A DNA stretch of 64,000 nucleotides. Source: Karalla daura (lineage: Eukaryota; Chordata; Actinopteri; Chaetodontiformes; Leiognathidae). Numbering within the stretch: the stretch's first letter is position 1; every line of letters starts with the position of its first letter. Where the stretch lies: assembly GCA_029224185.1 (NCBI GenBank), contig CM055193.1, positions 22,272,059 through 22,336,058 on the forward strand. Reading direction: 5' to 3'. Positions 11,125 to 23,600 of this stretch are shown piece by piece. The notes under the pieces are model-generated. The model saw only the letters and a program-made list of their open reading frames with translations, was not told where the DNA came from and did not search any database. A program made the position numbers and the translations under genes.

Positions 11125-14100
11125 ACATGAACAGGGGATTAAGGGGGTGAAAAAAAAGCCATACCGTAGATTTGCGCCTCATTAGGATTTGCCTAACATT
11201 ATGTGTAGGACTTAATTACACCGCCATAATCGCCTATTTGATCGGCGATTATTCACCGAGGTGTGAAATGTGATACCTACCGCGACGGGAGAAAGCCTGG
11301 GAGACGCGGGGTGTCATCTCAAAGCTGGGCAGATGTTTGCTCAGGGAGGGCGAGCGAGCGGGAGAGACAGACAGAGAGAGAGAGCGAGAGCGAGAGAGAG
11401 AGAGGGAGACAGAGAGAGAGAGAGAGAGGGGGAGAGCAGCGATGCTATCACCAGCAGAGGTGGCACGCTGAGCCTTTCCTCCTGGCTACACCTGTCAGTC
11501 AGGTGCTGGGCTCAGCGTCGGGAGGCCTGCTCCCCGGGAAGAGCCTAATGTGTGTTTGGGTGTGTGCGCCCGTCTGGAGCAGCGAGCTCCGTGACAGGGG
11601 GATGAAAGGGAGGGGAAGAGGCGAGTGGCAGTGTGCTCGGACGACGCTCCTCTTCATCAGGTTTAACAGTCCATTTGCTTTTGTTTGCTTTTTACTGTCT
11701 CGGAGTCACCACGGACAGCTATGACACGGGACGGAGAAGAGAGAAGTCACCGTCACGTCAGCTCGCCCGAGCCGCGCGGTCACTGCTGAAAGGTGGTTAT
11801 TACGGGAGTTCGTGGTGTCGGCAGACTGACTGTGGAGGCGGGGCGAGGAGCGGCGAGCCGGGGAGGAGAAAAAAACAAAAAAACGTCTTGAAATCAGGAG
11901 CGGTTAACAAAGCTAGCAAGTGGGGGAACGGGGCTCTGCAAACAGTGGGAGCAGAATGAGTAATGAGAGAAAATGGCAGGGCACGGCGAAGGCAGCGGCG
12001 CCCTAACACGGCTGCCGCTGCCATATGCCGCCGCTCCTTGCCAATTTGCCGCAAACCCACAGGTGATAACACCATATGGGAGAGGCAGGTCAGTGCCAAG
12101 ATGAGGGCTATTCCCCCCCCCCCAAATGCCCTGCCTCCCTGCCTGCCTCCCTCCCTCTGCTGCCTGCCACGGCGGCTCTAGCATTTTGTACCCGCCATCG
12201 GCTCGGCTTTCCTCGGCGAGGAGAGGAGCCAGGAGAAGGAGAAAAAAACAGCCTCCTTAAAGCTCCGAGCCCGGAGGCTTGGCCGGCAGCTGGGCATCAT
12301 CGCAGCTGGCGGTGGCGTTCCTCCTGCAGGACTGCGAGCTCCCCGGTCAGGAGGTTGCAACAGGTCAGCGTCGCGTTAAGGCCGATCCACGGACGCTCGT
12401 TGGCTAGCGGGCCCCGGGCGCCGCTCTCTGGGCCGGGTGAGCACTAGCACGCGGCGGCGGCGGCCAGGCGGAGCGTCTGGGAGGGAGGGGCCGGGGGGGC
12501 GAACAGGGCACGGCGCGGCGAGGGGGCGGAGGCAGAGCAAATGCTAATTCGCACCCAGCCACACGTGAAATGAGCTCCAGATCTAACCCCCCCCGAGCCG
12601 CCGCCGCCGGCGCCGCCGCTCCCCACGGTGCCACCGCATCGGGAGGAGGAATTAAAAGATCCTGCCAGGCAGAGGCATGTCCCCCCCCCCCCGCCGTCCT
12701 CCTGAGGGCCCGGCAGAGGAAGCGTCCGCTGCGGCTCGTCTTGCGTGCGCTGGGCGAGGGATGACACGCAGCCCACGTCTCCATTGCCAGGCAACAGAGG
12801 AATGTGAGAGCAGCCCGGGCTCCGGCTCCTTCAGCGGGTAACCCGCGGCTCCGAATTTGTAATTAGCAGATGTTCGGGGACTTATCAAAGCCTTGTCGCC
12901 GCCTTGCTGAGCCTATTTGGAGTCTTTATCCGTGTACCTGCGACCGTCGCCACGGTTGACCTGCTTTGGCTATGAGGGAGCGCTCCGGGGGGGGTGGGGA
13001 CGTGGGGGGGGGGGGGGGGGGGGGATTGCAGGAAGAAGCTCTCTTCCTTCTTGGCGGCTGTGTCCGGGGCGCCCCCGATCTGTGGCCGCGAGGTGAATGA
13101 ACATTTTTCCACCTTAAAACGCTGGACACCTGGCGGTGGCTCTTGGCCAGACGCGCACAGCTGGCGCTCCTCCTCCCCGGGCCCGCCGCCGCCGGCGCCT
13201 GCAGGGCCCCGCGGCGGCGCAAGCTGGCAGCGGCGGCGGCGACTTCACCGGACATGAAAGCCGCGGCCTTGGCACGCGTCCCAGCGCCTATTACACCCGC
13301 CCGGACGACGTCGGTCGGCCTTTTTACCCGCTACACGTGTTCTCTTCATCCGCCGTCGCAGCCCGGACGCCGTCGGGCCCCTGGCAGCGCAAAGCTGCAA
13401 AGGGATTGACGTGTTTCCCAACAGGAGGGTGCGCAGGCGAAGCCAAATCCCAAATGAAGGAGCGAGAAAGCGAGGGGGAAGTGTCACCGCTATCTGCTGG
13501 GATTGCGCGGCTCAGGCTCCAGTCAAACTTCAGAGCCCCTCGCTTTTACAAACGCCACAGTATCTTTCCCTTTCATATTCCAACCTTTCTCCACTGACAG
13601 GGAGATGGTAATAAACCTGACCAAATATTTGCCAGTGGACGAGAGAATGAAGAGGAGCCCGACAGAGCCCAGTATTAAAAAGACCAGAACAGAAGACGAC
13701 TGGTTACACGTAGCCTATCCCTGGAGCGGTAGTTCAGATGTAACTCGGTATGCGAGGACGTTCAGGCTGAACGTGCACACAGTTTGCTGTGGCTGCGCCT
13801 CCTGAGGCTGGGAGAGAAGAACGACAGCGGGGGGGGGGCAACTCCAGGCCCTGCTCATTATCTTCTGATCGGGCTGCTCATGCATGGAGGCTTGGACGGG
13901 GCTCACCTGTGCACTGTCCCAAGTGCTGCACCGCGATGTCCTTGTCCTGCCTGCAGGCGATGGTCCTCAGCTGGCACTGGTCGGCGTAGGTCACCCCGTC
14001 TGAGCCGCACACCTGCTCCGGCGCGACAGAGATGGAGAGAGGGCAGAGGGGAAGGCGCGTGAAGCCCCCGTAGGTCTCCCTGGTCACACCGCGTTACGGC

Positions 14101-15513
14101 CCTCAGAGGGGCGCGGGCAGCCACAAACACCCACCTTGGTCTTGTTCCTCTCGTCGCAGTCGGGCGAGGGGCACTCGCAGTGGGCCAGGCCGTTCACCTC
14201 GATGCAAGACGCTCCGAAATTGCACACCAGCTCCTCGCACGAAGTCGGAGCCTCGGGACCTGTGGTGGTGGTGGGGGGGGGGATTTCATTTGTGTGGTTA
14301 TAAATTACCAACAGTGGCAGGATTATACGGTTTGCGGCGATGCAGCACATCTGCTGGGTATTCTGATGGCAGCGGCGCCTTCGCACGTTGATTTTATGTT
14401 CCCACTTTCAAGCGGCTGCTTGGTTTAGTGAGCAGGAGAGATGTGGAGGTGTTCGTTTCTCTGGAGGTATTCCTCCTCTAAATGACTGAGCTGTTTAGAC
14501 CCGTAATCCTGAAATAATCAGCACGTAACACACTGTGAAAGTAACTCACAAAGGTAAAAAAAAAAGAGCTACGTAAGGGTGTGCTCTCAGGGTGTTTAAC
14601 CCCCCCCCCCAGAAAAGAACCGTTTGATGCCTTGAATGTGCCGCAGCAGGAGCCGCAAACCAGGGAGCCCAGCATCCACCTGCCGGGCTGCGAGTGTGAG
14701 GTCTTTGCATTGTTGCAACACCACACCAGGAGAGCAACACCACAGAGGCTTAGAGTATACCCCCCCCCCCCCCTCCCCTCCCTCCACCCCCCACCCCTCT
14801 CCAGCCCTGGGCGCTTGCTTTCATGTACCCCCCCCCTTCCCCCAGCCGTCCTGGGCACCTTGTCTTTTCATCTGGCAGGTTGTGTGGCGGAGCGCCCCAC
14901 CACTGTGCCGAGCCTGCTGGCTTCATTAAGCATTTGACTTGCAGTCGATACCTGATGCTGCATCTTAATCAAGGAGCTGCAGGCCCCCACAGCAGGAACT
15001 AACCTTTCCTTCACTCCGCTCCCTAGCCCGGGCCATCATCGCCGCCGTATTCTTTATTAATGGGCGCCATCGATTAGTCTGCATACGGACATGTGATTGC
15101 TGGGAGTGGTCCAGAAATTGAGTGTGATGGAGACGGCTGAATGCCACCGGTGTCATGTCCGCGTCATTTCTGCTCTCCAGTATTTGTCTGATCAGTATTG
15201 ATTTACTGCCCTGCAGCCACGTCTTCCCGGAGCCACTAAGGCAGATGGATGTGAAAGGCGGAGAGCGAGAGAGGAGTGGCTGGAGAGCGAGAGTGAAGAG
15301 AAACTGGGATGCAGGGCGAGTTTGTGAGTGGACGTCTCGCCGCCCCCTCTCTCTCTAGGTACCTGAGTCGCAGCCGTTCATGCCCATCTTGCTTCCGTCC
15401 GGACACACGTTGCACTTCATGCCCTTCACTCCCGTCTTGCAGGAGCACAGGCCGGACATCTGCTCGCAGTCGTCCCGCACAGAGCCATTGGGGTCGCAGT
15501 TACACGCTGCCGT

Positions 15514-15576
<63 letters not shown>

Positions 15577-17603
15577 AAAAAAATCAATTAAGGGCAGAGG
15601 CAGGAAGAGGGATGACAGGGGCTCGCCGCTGTCGCCGCGCACCACGTGTACTGAACGTTGCTTCAGACGCATCTCTGTGTGAGTGTCGGGGGATGGGAGG
15701 AGGAGGAGGAGGAGGAGGAGGAGGAGGAGGATGAGGAGGTGGCATCCGCAAAAGAAAATCAAGGAAAACAACCCTGGGGAAGGACACGCGGGCCATCGTG
15801 TTCCTGGAATCAATGATGTGTTTTTTGCCCTCGCCTCCCGCTGAACCCGGTAATGCGGTGCAGTGTGCTTGTCTGCCTGCTGTGGGTAAACCTTGTTAAG
15901 GTCAGGCCGGGGGTGAGGAACCTGCAGGCTTCCTGCTGTCGACTGAAAATGCTCCGAGGCGCCGGGAGCACATGGCTGCCGAGACCCCGGTGGCGGCACA
16001 CAAGCTGGCCACCGCACTGCATTACAGCAAGGCAAACAAGGGGTCCTGGCTCGCCTGTTGACTTGAATACAAATGAAGACAAGTCATTCGACGTGGCTCT
16101 GACGCCACTGGAAGGGGCCGCAGGAGCCGCTGAGCCGCGTTTAAACCCACGCAGGGCCGAATTTACTTTCTCTCGTCCACATTGATTGCTTGGATATTAA
16201 CCTTACAAGTTGCTGCTTTTGTTTTTGTTTTTTTTCTGGACTTACAGTTGAACCTTTGTGTTAATGCTTTCAAAGAGCGGCCACAGAGGCGCCGTTATAA
16301 ATTCAGCGAGAAATCGACTTCCCCGCTGCGGCTGTTTTCTTGTTAAATACATTTTCTCTCTCATCTCCGGCAGAATCTGGCATCTCTCGTCCAGTAGATT
16401 TGCCCAGGTGCAGGAGATATCAGGTTCATATGGTCCCTGGATGTGGCCCAGAGCAGTGACTAGAGAAAACTCCAGTGTCGTTTTTCATGCGACTGAGTCG
16501 ACCTGAGGACTAAATATGTATATGTTTGCATTTTAACATTCACACCGCAAGATCACACAAGATGTTCGGACTTCATCGCCTCATTTCCATTCTGTTTTTC
16601 CACACCGCTACACACTTTTCAGCCTCGTGAAGCCAAAGCCGAAAAGTTGGATGAAGCGACCCTTAATGGAGAGACAGACACAGACACAGAGGAGGCGGTC
16701 CCTTACGCGTGCAGCCGCTCATGTTCTCCGTCACGATGCCACGGAAGTTCCAGAAGCCCGGCTCGCAGCGGTCGCACTTCTGCCCGCCGACCCCCGGCTT
16801 GCAGGAGCACTGCCCCGTGGTGGGATCACACGTGCCTTTGTAGGAGCCGTAGGCGTTACACTGGCAGGTACCTGAGGAGAGGAGACACATCAGGAGGCAG
16901 CCACCGTCCCCGGCAATACATCAGCGCTCCATGCCTCTCAGACTCTGAGAAAGCCTGTCATCACTTCACCCCACCACGGCTGAATACTGCTTACGATGAA
17001 GGATGCTCCGTATTAAGGATTTATGCTGGGCTCAAATGTAGGGTAAGCCCTGTTCCACAAATAAAAAGGTGGATATGGTGTGCTCGGGTGAGTTTCCCCT
17101 TTCCTAAATCTCAGCATATCCCTGTTTACAGGTCAGCATTAACTCCAGCCATACAGCATACATTTTCCTCCTGTCTGTCAAGATGGTCCGATGAAGAGAT
17201 GTCTCCGGCGATACGCTGCAACATTATGGTGACTGCTCGTCGGGTTAAGATGAAACGTTTTCAGATGTGCAACCCTGCCACTGTAATTGCAGTCGAGGAC
17301 AATCAGGCTGGAGCGCTGAGGCAGCCCGATGGTATCTCCACTGCTCGGAGCTGGGGATGGAGGGGGGCTGGGGGGGGCGAGGGTGACAGGTGCTTATGGA
17401 GGGACACTTACTGGGACATCCAGCCAGTCCCACGCCCAGGGCGGCCGTCACGTTGTCCTGGCAGCAGCCGTACACGGACTGACTGCAGTGCTGGGGCGCC
17501 TCCTGCTCGGGTGTGGCTGAGGCGGCTGAGGAAACGAGAGAGAGGGAGGGAGAGAGAGTGGGAGGGAGAGAGAGAGAGAGGGAGGGAGAGAGAGAGAGAG
17601 AGG

Positions 17604-17642
<39 letters not shown>

Positions 17643-20600
17643 ACAGAGCGGCATTAAAGTTTCTACCTGGGCAGGGAGTTTGCCGTGCGTCTGTGAGTTC
17701 CAACAACAACATCAACGCGGCCTTGAGGCAACTTCCTGCCAACAATGACAGCGGCTCAAGGGCAGAGGTGGAGAGGCTGGCAGCCGGTTCTGAGATAACG
17801 CTTCTGTTTGTTACCGTCTCCACAATGGCTCAAATTCGGGGGGGAAAATGATGCTATTACCTCCAGTGAAAACAAACAATGGCGGCGCTGGTGAATGTGC
17901 AGCAGATGACATTTACCACCTACTAGGAGCCATGTTCTCTTCATTTGTTCCTGTCTTAGTGTACGGAATTGCGCCGCTGCCCTACAACCTTCCCAAATGC
18001 AGAGGGAGAGAAGAACAGGAGGAGAGAAGAAAGAAAGAAATCTTGCAGCATAATATGAAGGAATGCGCCAAGCAAGTTTCTTTCTGTGGGCACTGTGTGG
18101 AGAGCTCCTTTGTCTAAGGATGTGCCAGCTTTCAAACTAGTGTGACAGTCCCGAATAAAGAACTACACACAAAGAAATAAAAAATGAAATGTGTTCCCCA
18201 AAAACTGGCACGTCTCCAGAAATTGGAGGAGAACAACAACACATAGAGTGGGAGGCAAAAGGAGGTTTGTTTAATGACCGAGGCAGAAATATCATTGTTT
18301 AAATTCTCTCCAGGCTTTGGAGTGAAAAGTTGCATGGAGAGAAAGAAATCTTTCCCCTTCCCTTTTTTTCTCCCCCCCTGTCTGCCTCTATTCCCCCCGC
18401 GATCTCTCTTTCTTGTGTTGCTCATTTGGAGTTTGGAGGCTGGAGATACAGGGGCCATAAATCACACTGTTACTGGTGTGGATATGAGCCTCAGCCTAAT
18501 GGTGATGACTCGGCGCGCTCTTTTTCCAGTGCTTTCCCACTCCAGAGATGGGCTTTGGACACAGTTCATTTAGCTTGCCACTTTCCAGAGCTCCATTCAG
18601 CTATCTGCACTGAGCCTATTAGGACAAGGAGAACTTTTAATTTCATATGTTCTTCCGCCCTTCGAGGGTTTTTCCCCTTCAGTGGCCATTGTCCGGCACA
18701 ATGCAGCTCCATGAGCTGTGCACTATTACCCTCGCGCTTTCAAGGTCCGCCGCTGTGCTTCCTCTACTGTAGCTCATCTTTTATATTCGTCTCTTACACT
18801 CCTGCCTGTCTGTGGAGGAAACCAATATGTGTTTCTTTGGGTTCAACTGAAATCTCTGACCCAGATTTGAGTTTGAAGGCGCTTACAAGAGAGAGGTCTG
18901 AAACGCTCGGAGAGCGGCGTGCGTGCAGCAGATGACATTGTTGACAGTGAATGCAAAAGGGGTAGCATTTCTCCTCAAAAAACAACAAAAGAAAAACAAG
19001 CTTGCCTTCATGCTCTGCTAGTGCGGGCTGGCGTGTTTTGATAAGTTTCTGGAGTTGAGGTCAAATGAAGTTTCTCCTCGCATACATAGCTAATGTGGAG
19101 GACAGTGAAATTCCCAAAGATCTGAGTTTTTCCACTTGGCAGCGGGAGTGGAGAGCCCAGAGCTCTCGTACCCACAGAGGGCTCTTCAGAGAAAGGATTG
19201 ATTATCCGTGGATGGTGGAGAAGCGTGACAGTCAGTGCCCAAGGAGGCCAGCTTAGGAAGGAGAAGAATCTGCAGGGATGTGTGTGAAAACACTAGCAGC
19301 TCCCGCTTTCTCACAGTCTCTTTTTAACTCTCCGTCCTCCTCTTTAGACCCACGGGGAATCAAACAGCCAGAAATGATCACACGAAATCCCTTAAGTGCC
19401 TTTTGCTCTGCTCCCCGGCCCGCGCTCGCATCAGACCAAAAGCTCCTCATTGAGCTTTGAACCGTGGAGACGAAGGTGGCTGACCTTTGCTGCTCAGCCA
19501 CCGATCGGACTGCTAGTTTGCCTGATAAAAGCCATCACATTTACATGCAAAGAGAGGGCTTTTTAATGTTAAAGCAAAGTGGGGTAAAGTGCTATCCTGA
19601 GGGGTAAGAGGCAAACTTTGAGCTCAGTGGTTTAAACTGGTCTGGGCAGACAGCGTGAATCATTATCGCTATCGTCTCCATCCACACGTGTGCCAGAGAG
19701 AAAGGCCGGGCCTTGAAGGACCGGGGATTTTTTTACATGGGACGCCGCAAAGTGCTTTGAGTCAAATAACCTTCACTTCTTCAGCTTAAGGCCTCACTGC
19801 ACAGAGGCTACAGCAGTGCGACTGCAGCCCGTCAATGGATGAAATGAGTGGAGAGATGAGATGGTAATGGCAGGGAGTCTCTCTGAGGGTTAGTCGTGTG
19901 GAGTGTGGCGATGCACCGACCTGCACAGGGTCCCTGATTCTGAATCAGCAGGTGCTCTTGTTTCTCGCACCTGGCCTTCTTCAGCTCGCACTCGTTGCTG
20001 TAGTTTTTGCCGTCGGAGCCACAAACCTGGGGGAAAGAAGCACAGGAAGGTTGAGAGCTGGCTGGTGTGCGGAGCTGATCCAGTCTCAAGCCTCTACGAG
20101 CGGCTTCAGGTCTGCATCTCTGCTCGTGTCAGTGATGACAGGCCCCGGAGATGGTGTGAAAGGTCACTCTTAAAGAGGGAGTCATAGCTTCAAAAACAAA
20201 TCTCTGCTAACAGCCGCTTTCTGGCTCGTGTCATGCATCCATGACAACTAACTGCCATTCTCCATGTCACAGTCTGAGATGGTTTTTGGCCTATTTGCCA
20301 CAGACTCAAAGCACAAAATATATGATAACATACCGAATATGCCCGCTTATCGTATGCACATTCAGATTTTTTTGTCTCCTACGACTCATTAAAAAGCCCT
20401 CCCTAACATATTAGCGAGTTAACTTTGAACTCTCTTTTTGTGTATGATAAAACTCATTTTGCATATTTTACATTCTGGTACGTTTTCACGAAGAGAGTGA
20501 CTTGCTTTTGATGCTGGAAAATATCTCCGATCTTTACATTGAATTATCCGCAAAGTGATTTTGCTTTGATCTCCCGTGCTGAGCTTCGGAGGAGGAACAA

Positions 20601-23600
20601 GTCCACAGCAGGCTGTGCTCCAGCTCCGACAGGGCTTTTCAAACCCCTAGCCCGTTTTTTTTTGGGGGGGGGGTTTGTGAGGCGTGCGTACCGGGTTGTG
20701 GGTGACGCTCTGGCAGCTGAATTCGCAGATGCAGCGGTCCTCCTCTGCGTCCTCGTCCCACGTCCCCTCGAACAGGCGACAGCGGTCCTGCTCGCAGCTC
20801 TCGGCGCCGGAGCCCGAGCCCCCCGAGCCGCAGTCTGCAACGCAGCAGGGACACAGGCACAGCTTCAGTCACACACAACTTCATGCCACAGTTAAGAGAT
20901 CGGCTCCCAAAAGTGGGATCATTTACATTTCCCTCACGCGTGGTTCGCTAAGGGGATGGGGAGGGGGGGCTTCAACACGCTGCTGGTAGCAGGAGATAAT
21001 GACCGACTGTAGCTTGGGTGAGAGATAGACCAAATAAATTAGACGCAACATCTCTGCACCACCAGCAAGGCGTCATTTTCATTTCAATTAAATCGGAGAC
21101 AAAAAAAAAGAAGAGGGGGGTGGGGGCGCCCCGAGTGTGCGGAGAGGACCGGTGGCGAGGCCTGCTTCACGGGCGCCTGCCTCCCGATATACACTGAAGA
21201 ACAACTCATTTCCAAAACGTTCGTTGCAATCAAACGATCTGCCGAGACGTCACAGGAAAGTCCACAGCGGCAGCTCCTAAGCTGCGTCCCCAGAAGGCCG
21301 TTTACTTGTTTGATTTGCTTTAACAGCGGAGCCGCTCGGGCTCGCCATATGCTCCAGCTGATAGAGGTGGCAAGGCCGAGCACGGTCCATAATCACTGTC
21401 CAGCAGGCCAGCTCAAGGTAAGCAATCCCAGGCTTTAGAGGGATATGTGAGGGGCGGCTGGGTTGGCGCCGTCGCACCCGGCAGGACAGTTCGGAGACGC
21501 CACTATGAGGGACAAATCGGGAGCTGCTGCAGCATGCAGACAGAGGAGGGGGGGGGGGGATCCAGCTTTTGATGCTTTTGATGCTAGATGGAGATTTCAC
21601 CTCCAGCGGAGATCCTGAGGGATATCATTTGAACGCGTGCACAGGCAGGTTACGAAAGTAGTGAGCACCAGAGACAGAGAGAACATGTCAGACAGGGGAA
21701 ACAGGAGCCCTGTGGGCTGGCATGACGTTCATTTGAAACAAATTTGTTATTCAGAAAGAGAATCCAGCCCAACTAAAAGCTCCCAGCGCAGCTGAAAGGC
21801 TGAGAACACACCAGGTAATCACGGCAGCTCTTCCTCTTCCTGTCTACCTTTTAGGGCTCATTCAACTCTTTGTATCGACGCGGCGTCTCTAATGGCCAAA
21901 TCAATGTCGTTGTGATGGAAGTGCCACTTAGCCCAAGCCATCTTCTAAAGTAGATTATGGAGCGGGTCACAGTGGAAGGGGGGTGGGGGGGCGCAGATGA
22001 GACCCAGGCTTCTCTTTGATATGGGTCATCATCAATGGGCCGTGACGGCTTTGAGTGGAGGGGCCTCCACTTCATTAGCAGCGGGATCCAGCAGCAGAGC
22101 TGCAGCACTGCGCGGACCCATCACGACCTGTTAGGGACTCGCTCCGTCTCCATTTTAAAGCGGCGCGACCTTAGACCCCGATCCTTTGCCTGGAATTTGC
22201 CGTTGTGGCTGCGTATTGATTGTGAACCGCAGAAACAGAACGTCTTGCGACGGGGGGGGGGGCTAAACCTGCGGGCTAATGGACTTTTCAAGCGCGGGTG
22301 ACACGGAGAATGTGGCTGACGGCGGAGCAGATCGGACGGTGGAGTAGGAAGTGCCGCGGGACCGGAGGACACCTGTGTCTGTGTACTGTACGCCAGCTCA
22401 GCAAGACGCGGTCCAAGCAAACGCAGGAGAGAGCTATTGGTATTCCACTCAGGCCCCCATACGGAGGCCAGATAAATAAATTAAGGAGGTAAGACATTAG
22501 AATGGAATAAATAAAAAGTGAAGGGCGAGGGGGGTCCTAATTAGCTGTTGCTCTTTGATGTGCCAGCCACCCGCGCTGCCTATGAACCTTTCAATGAACA
22601 CATCCCCAGCTAAGACGGCTGCATCAGCTATTCTCTCTGCACTGCCCATCCGCTCCTTTTTACTCAATCATGTTCCAAGCCAGAGTCTATTTAGCCGAGG
22701 GAGCTCCATTAAGGAGCCGGAATTCAGCGGCGGACAGAAGAAAGAAAATGTAAAGGCGCAGGAATAATGCAGGATAAGACAGAGAGAGGAGGGAGAAATG
22801 CGGATTTGACAGCACCAGGATTCTGACAGTGGGAAAACCGATGAGAGGAGATGGTCCTGTATGAAACATGAAAGCCTGGGTCCAGGAAGGATCCCAGGTT
22901 CGATTCGTGGTCAGAGACTCTTTATTGCCTCAAGGTGTGAGTGAAAATGTGTGTGTGTGTGTGTTTCCTGTGATGGACTGGAGACCTAACCATGGTATAT
23001 TCCCTGCCTGGAGATGCCTGTAACACACATACAGTACAAAGTGGTTAAGACGATGGATGGGTGAATGAAGACAGGTAGTCGGCTGTTATGACACCTGAGA
23101 CATCCCGACCCGTGCGACGCCAGCTCGGACATCCATCAGCGCAACAAATCCCCCTTCGCGGATTGAAAACGACGGCCTTTTGCTGAGGGATGCAGCACGC
23201 CGCCATTTGCATCAGTCCGGGCTCCATCCGTCAGCCCCCCCCCGCCGCCCCCCCCCCCCCGAGAGTGACGGATGCGACAGCGCGTTAGTCCGAGTAAAGT
23301 TCGGCGCGGAAGGGAGGGATGGGGCGGCCCGGGCCGGGGGCGGATGGAGGGAGGAGGGCAGCTGGCTCTGAGCGTGGCCTCAGCAGAAGGTTACCAGGCC
23401 CGTGATGGATGGAGGGAGGCGGGACGGGCCGACCCCGCTCCCGATGAGCCCGTCCCCTCTCGTCGGCGTGACGCGGGGAGGGGCGGGGGGGGCGTGTCGC
23501 CGCGTGAAGATCCCGCACTCATAATCTTGTTTATTAAATGTCTATTCAATTAAAAGAGGGCCCGGGCTCCCGCAGGTGATGCACTGCTCTCACTCGCCAC

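Larger units (their letters stand above)
9878..13906 (-). other. agrn: agrn intron between FS9 and the Ser/Thr linker exon
   Basis: The intron is compositionally split. 9900-10560 is AT-rich and simple; 10729-11430 carries CA, GA and 60-nt TG repeats; 11700-13500 is strongly GC-rich with many CpG dinucleotides. No coding exon fits the protein alignment here, and phase continuity across the intron (G plus AA) needs none. Confidence 0.8.
15507..16706 (-). other. agrn: agrn intron between laminin-EGF 1 and 2
   Basis: It holds a GA repeat (15516-15572) abutting the acceptor and a GGA repeat (15696-15731). The remainder is unique sequence with no recognisable gene. Confidence 0.85.

Noticed and set aside
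15355..16035. 226-codon minus-strand frame around laminin-EGF 2 as one large exon
   Set aside because: Only the last 48 codons match agrin. The upstream part is Leu/Ser repeats from the CU microsatellite and intron, and a good acceptor marks the border.
16647..17612. 321-codon open frame on the plus strand
   Set aside because: It is antisense to two real agrin exons and an intron and ends in a GA repeat (Arg/Glu repeats). It has no domain, and the minus strand reading is clearly agrin.
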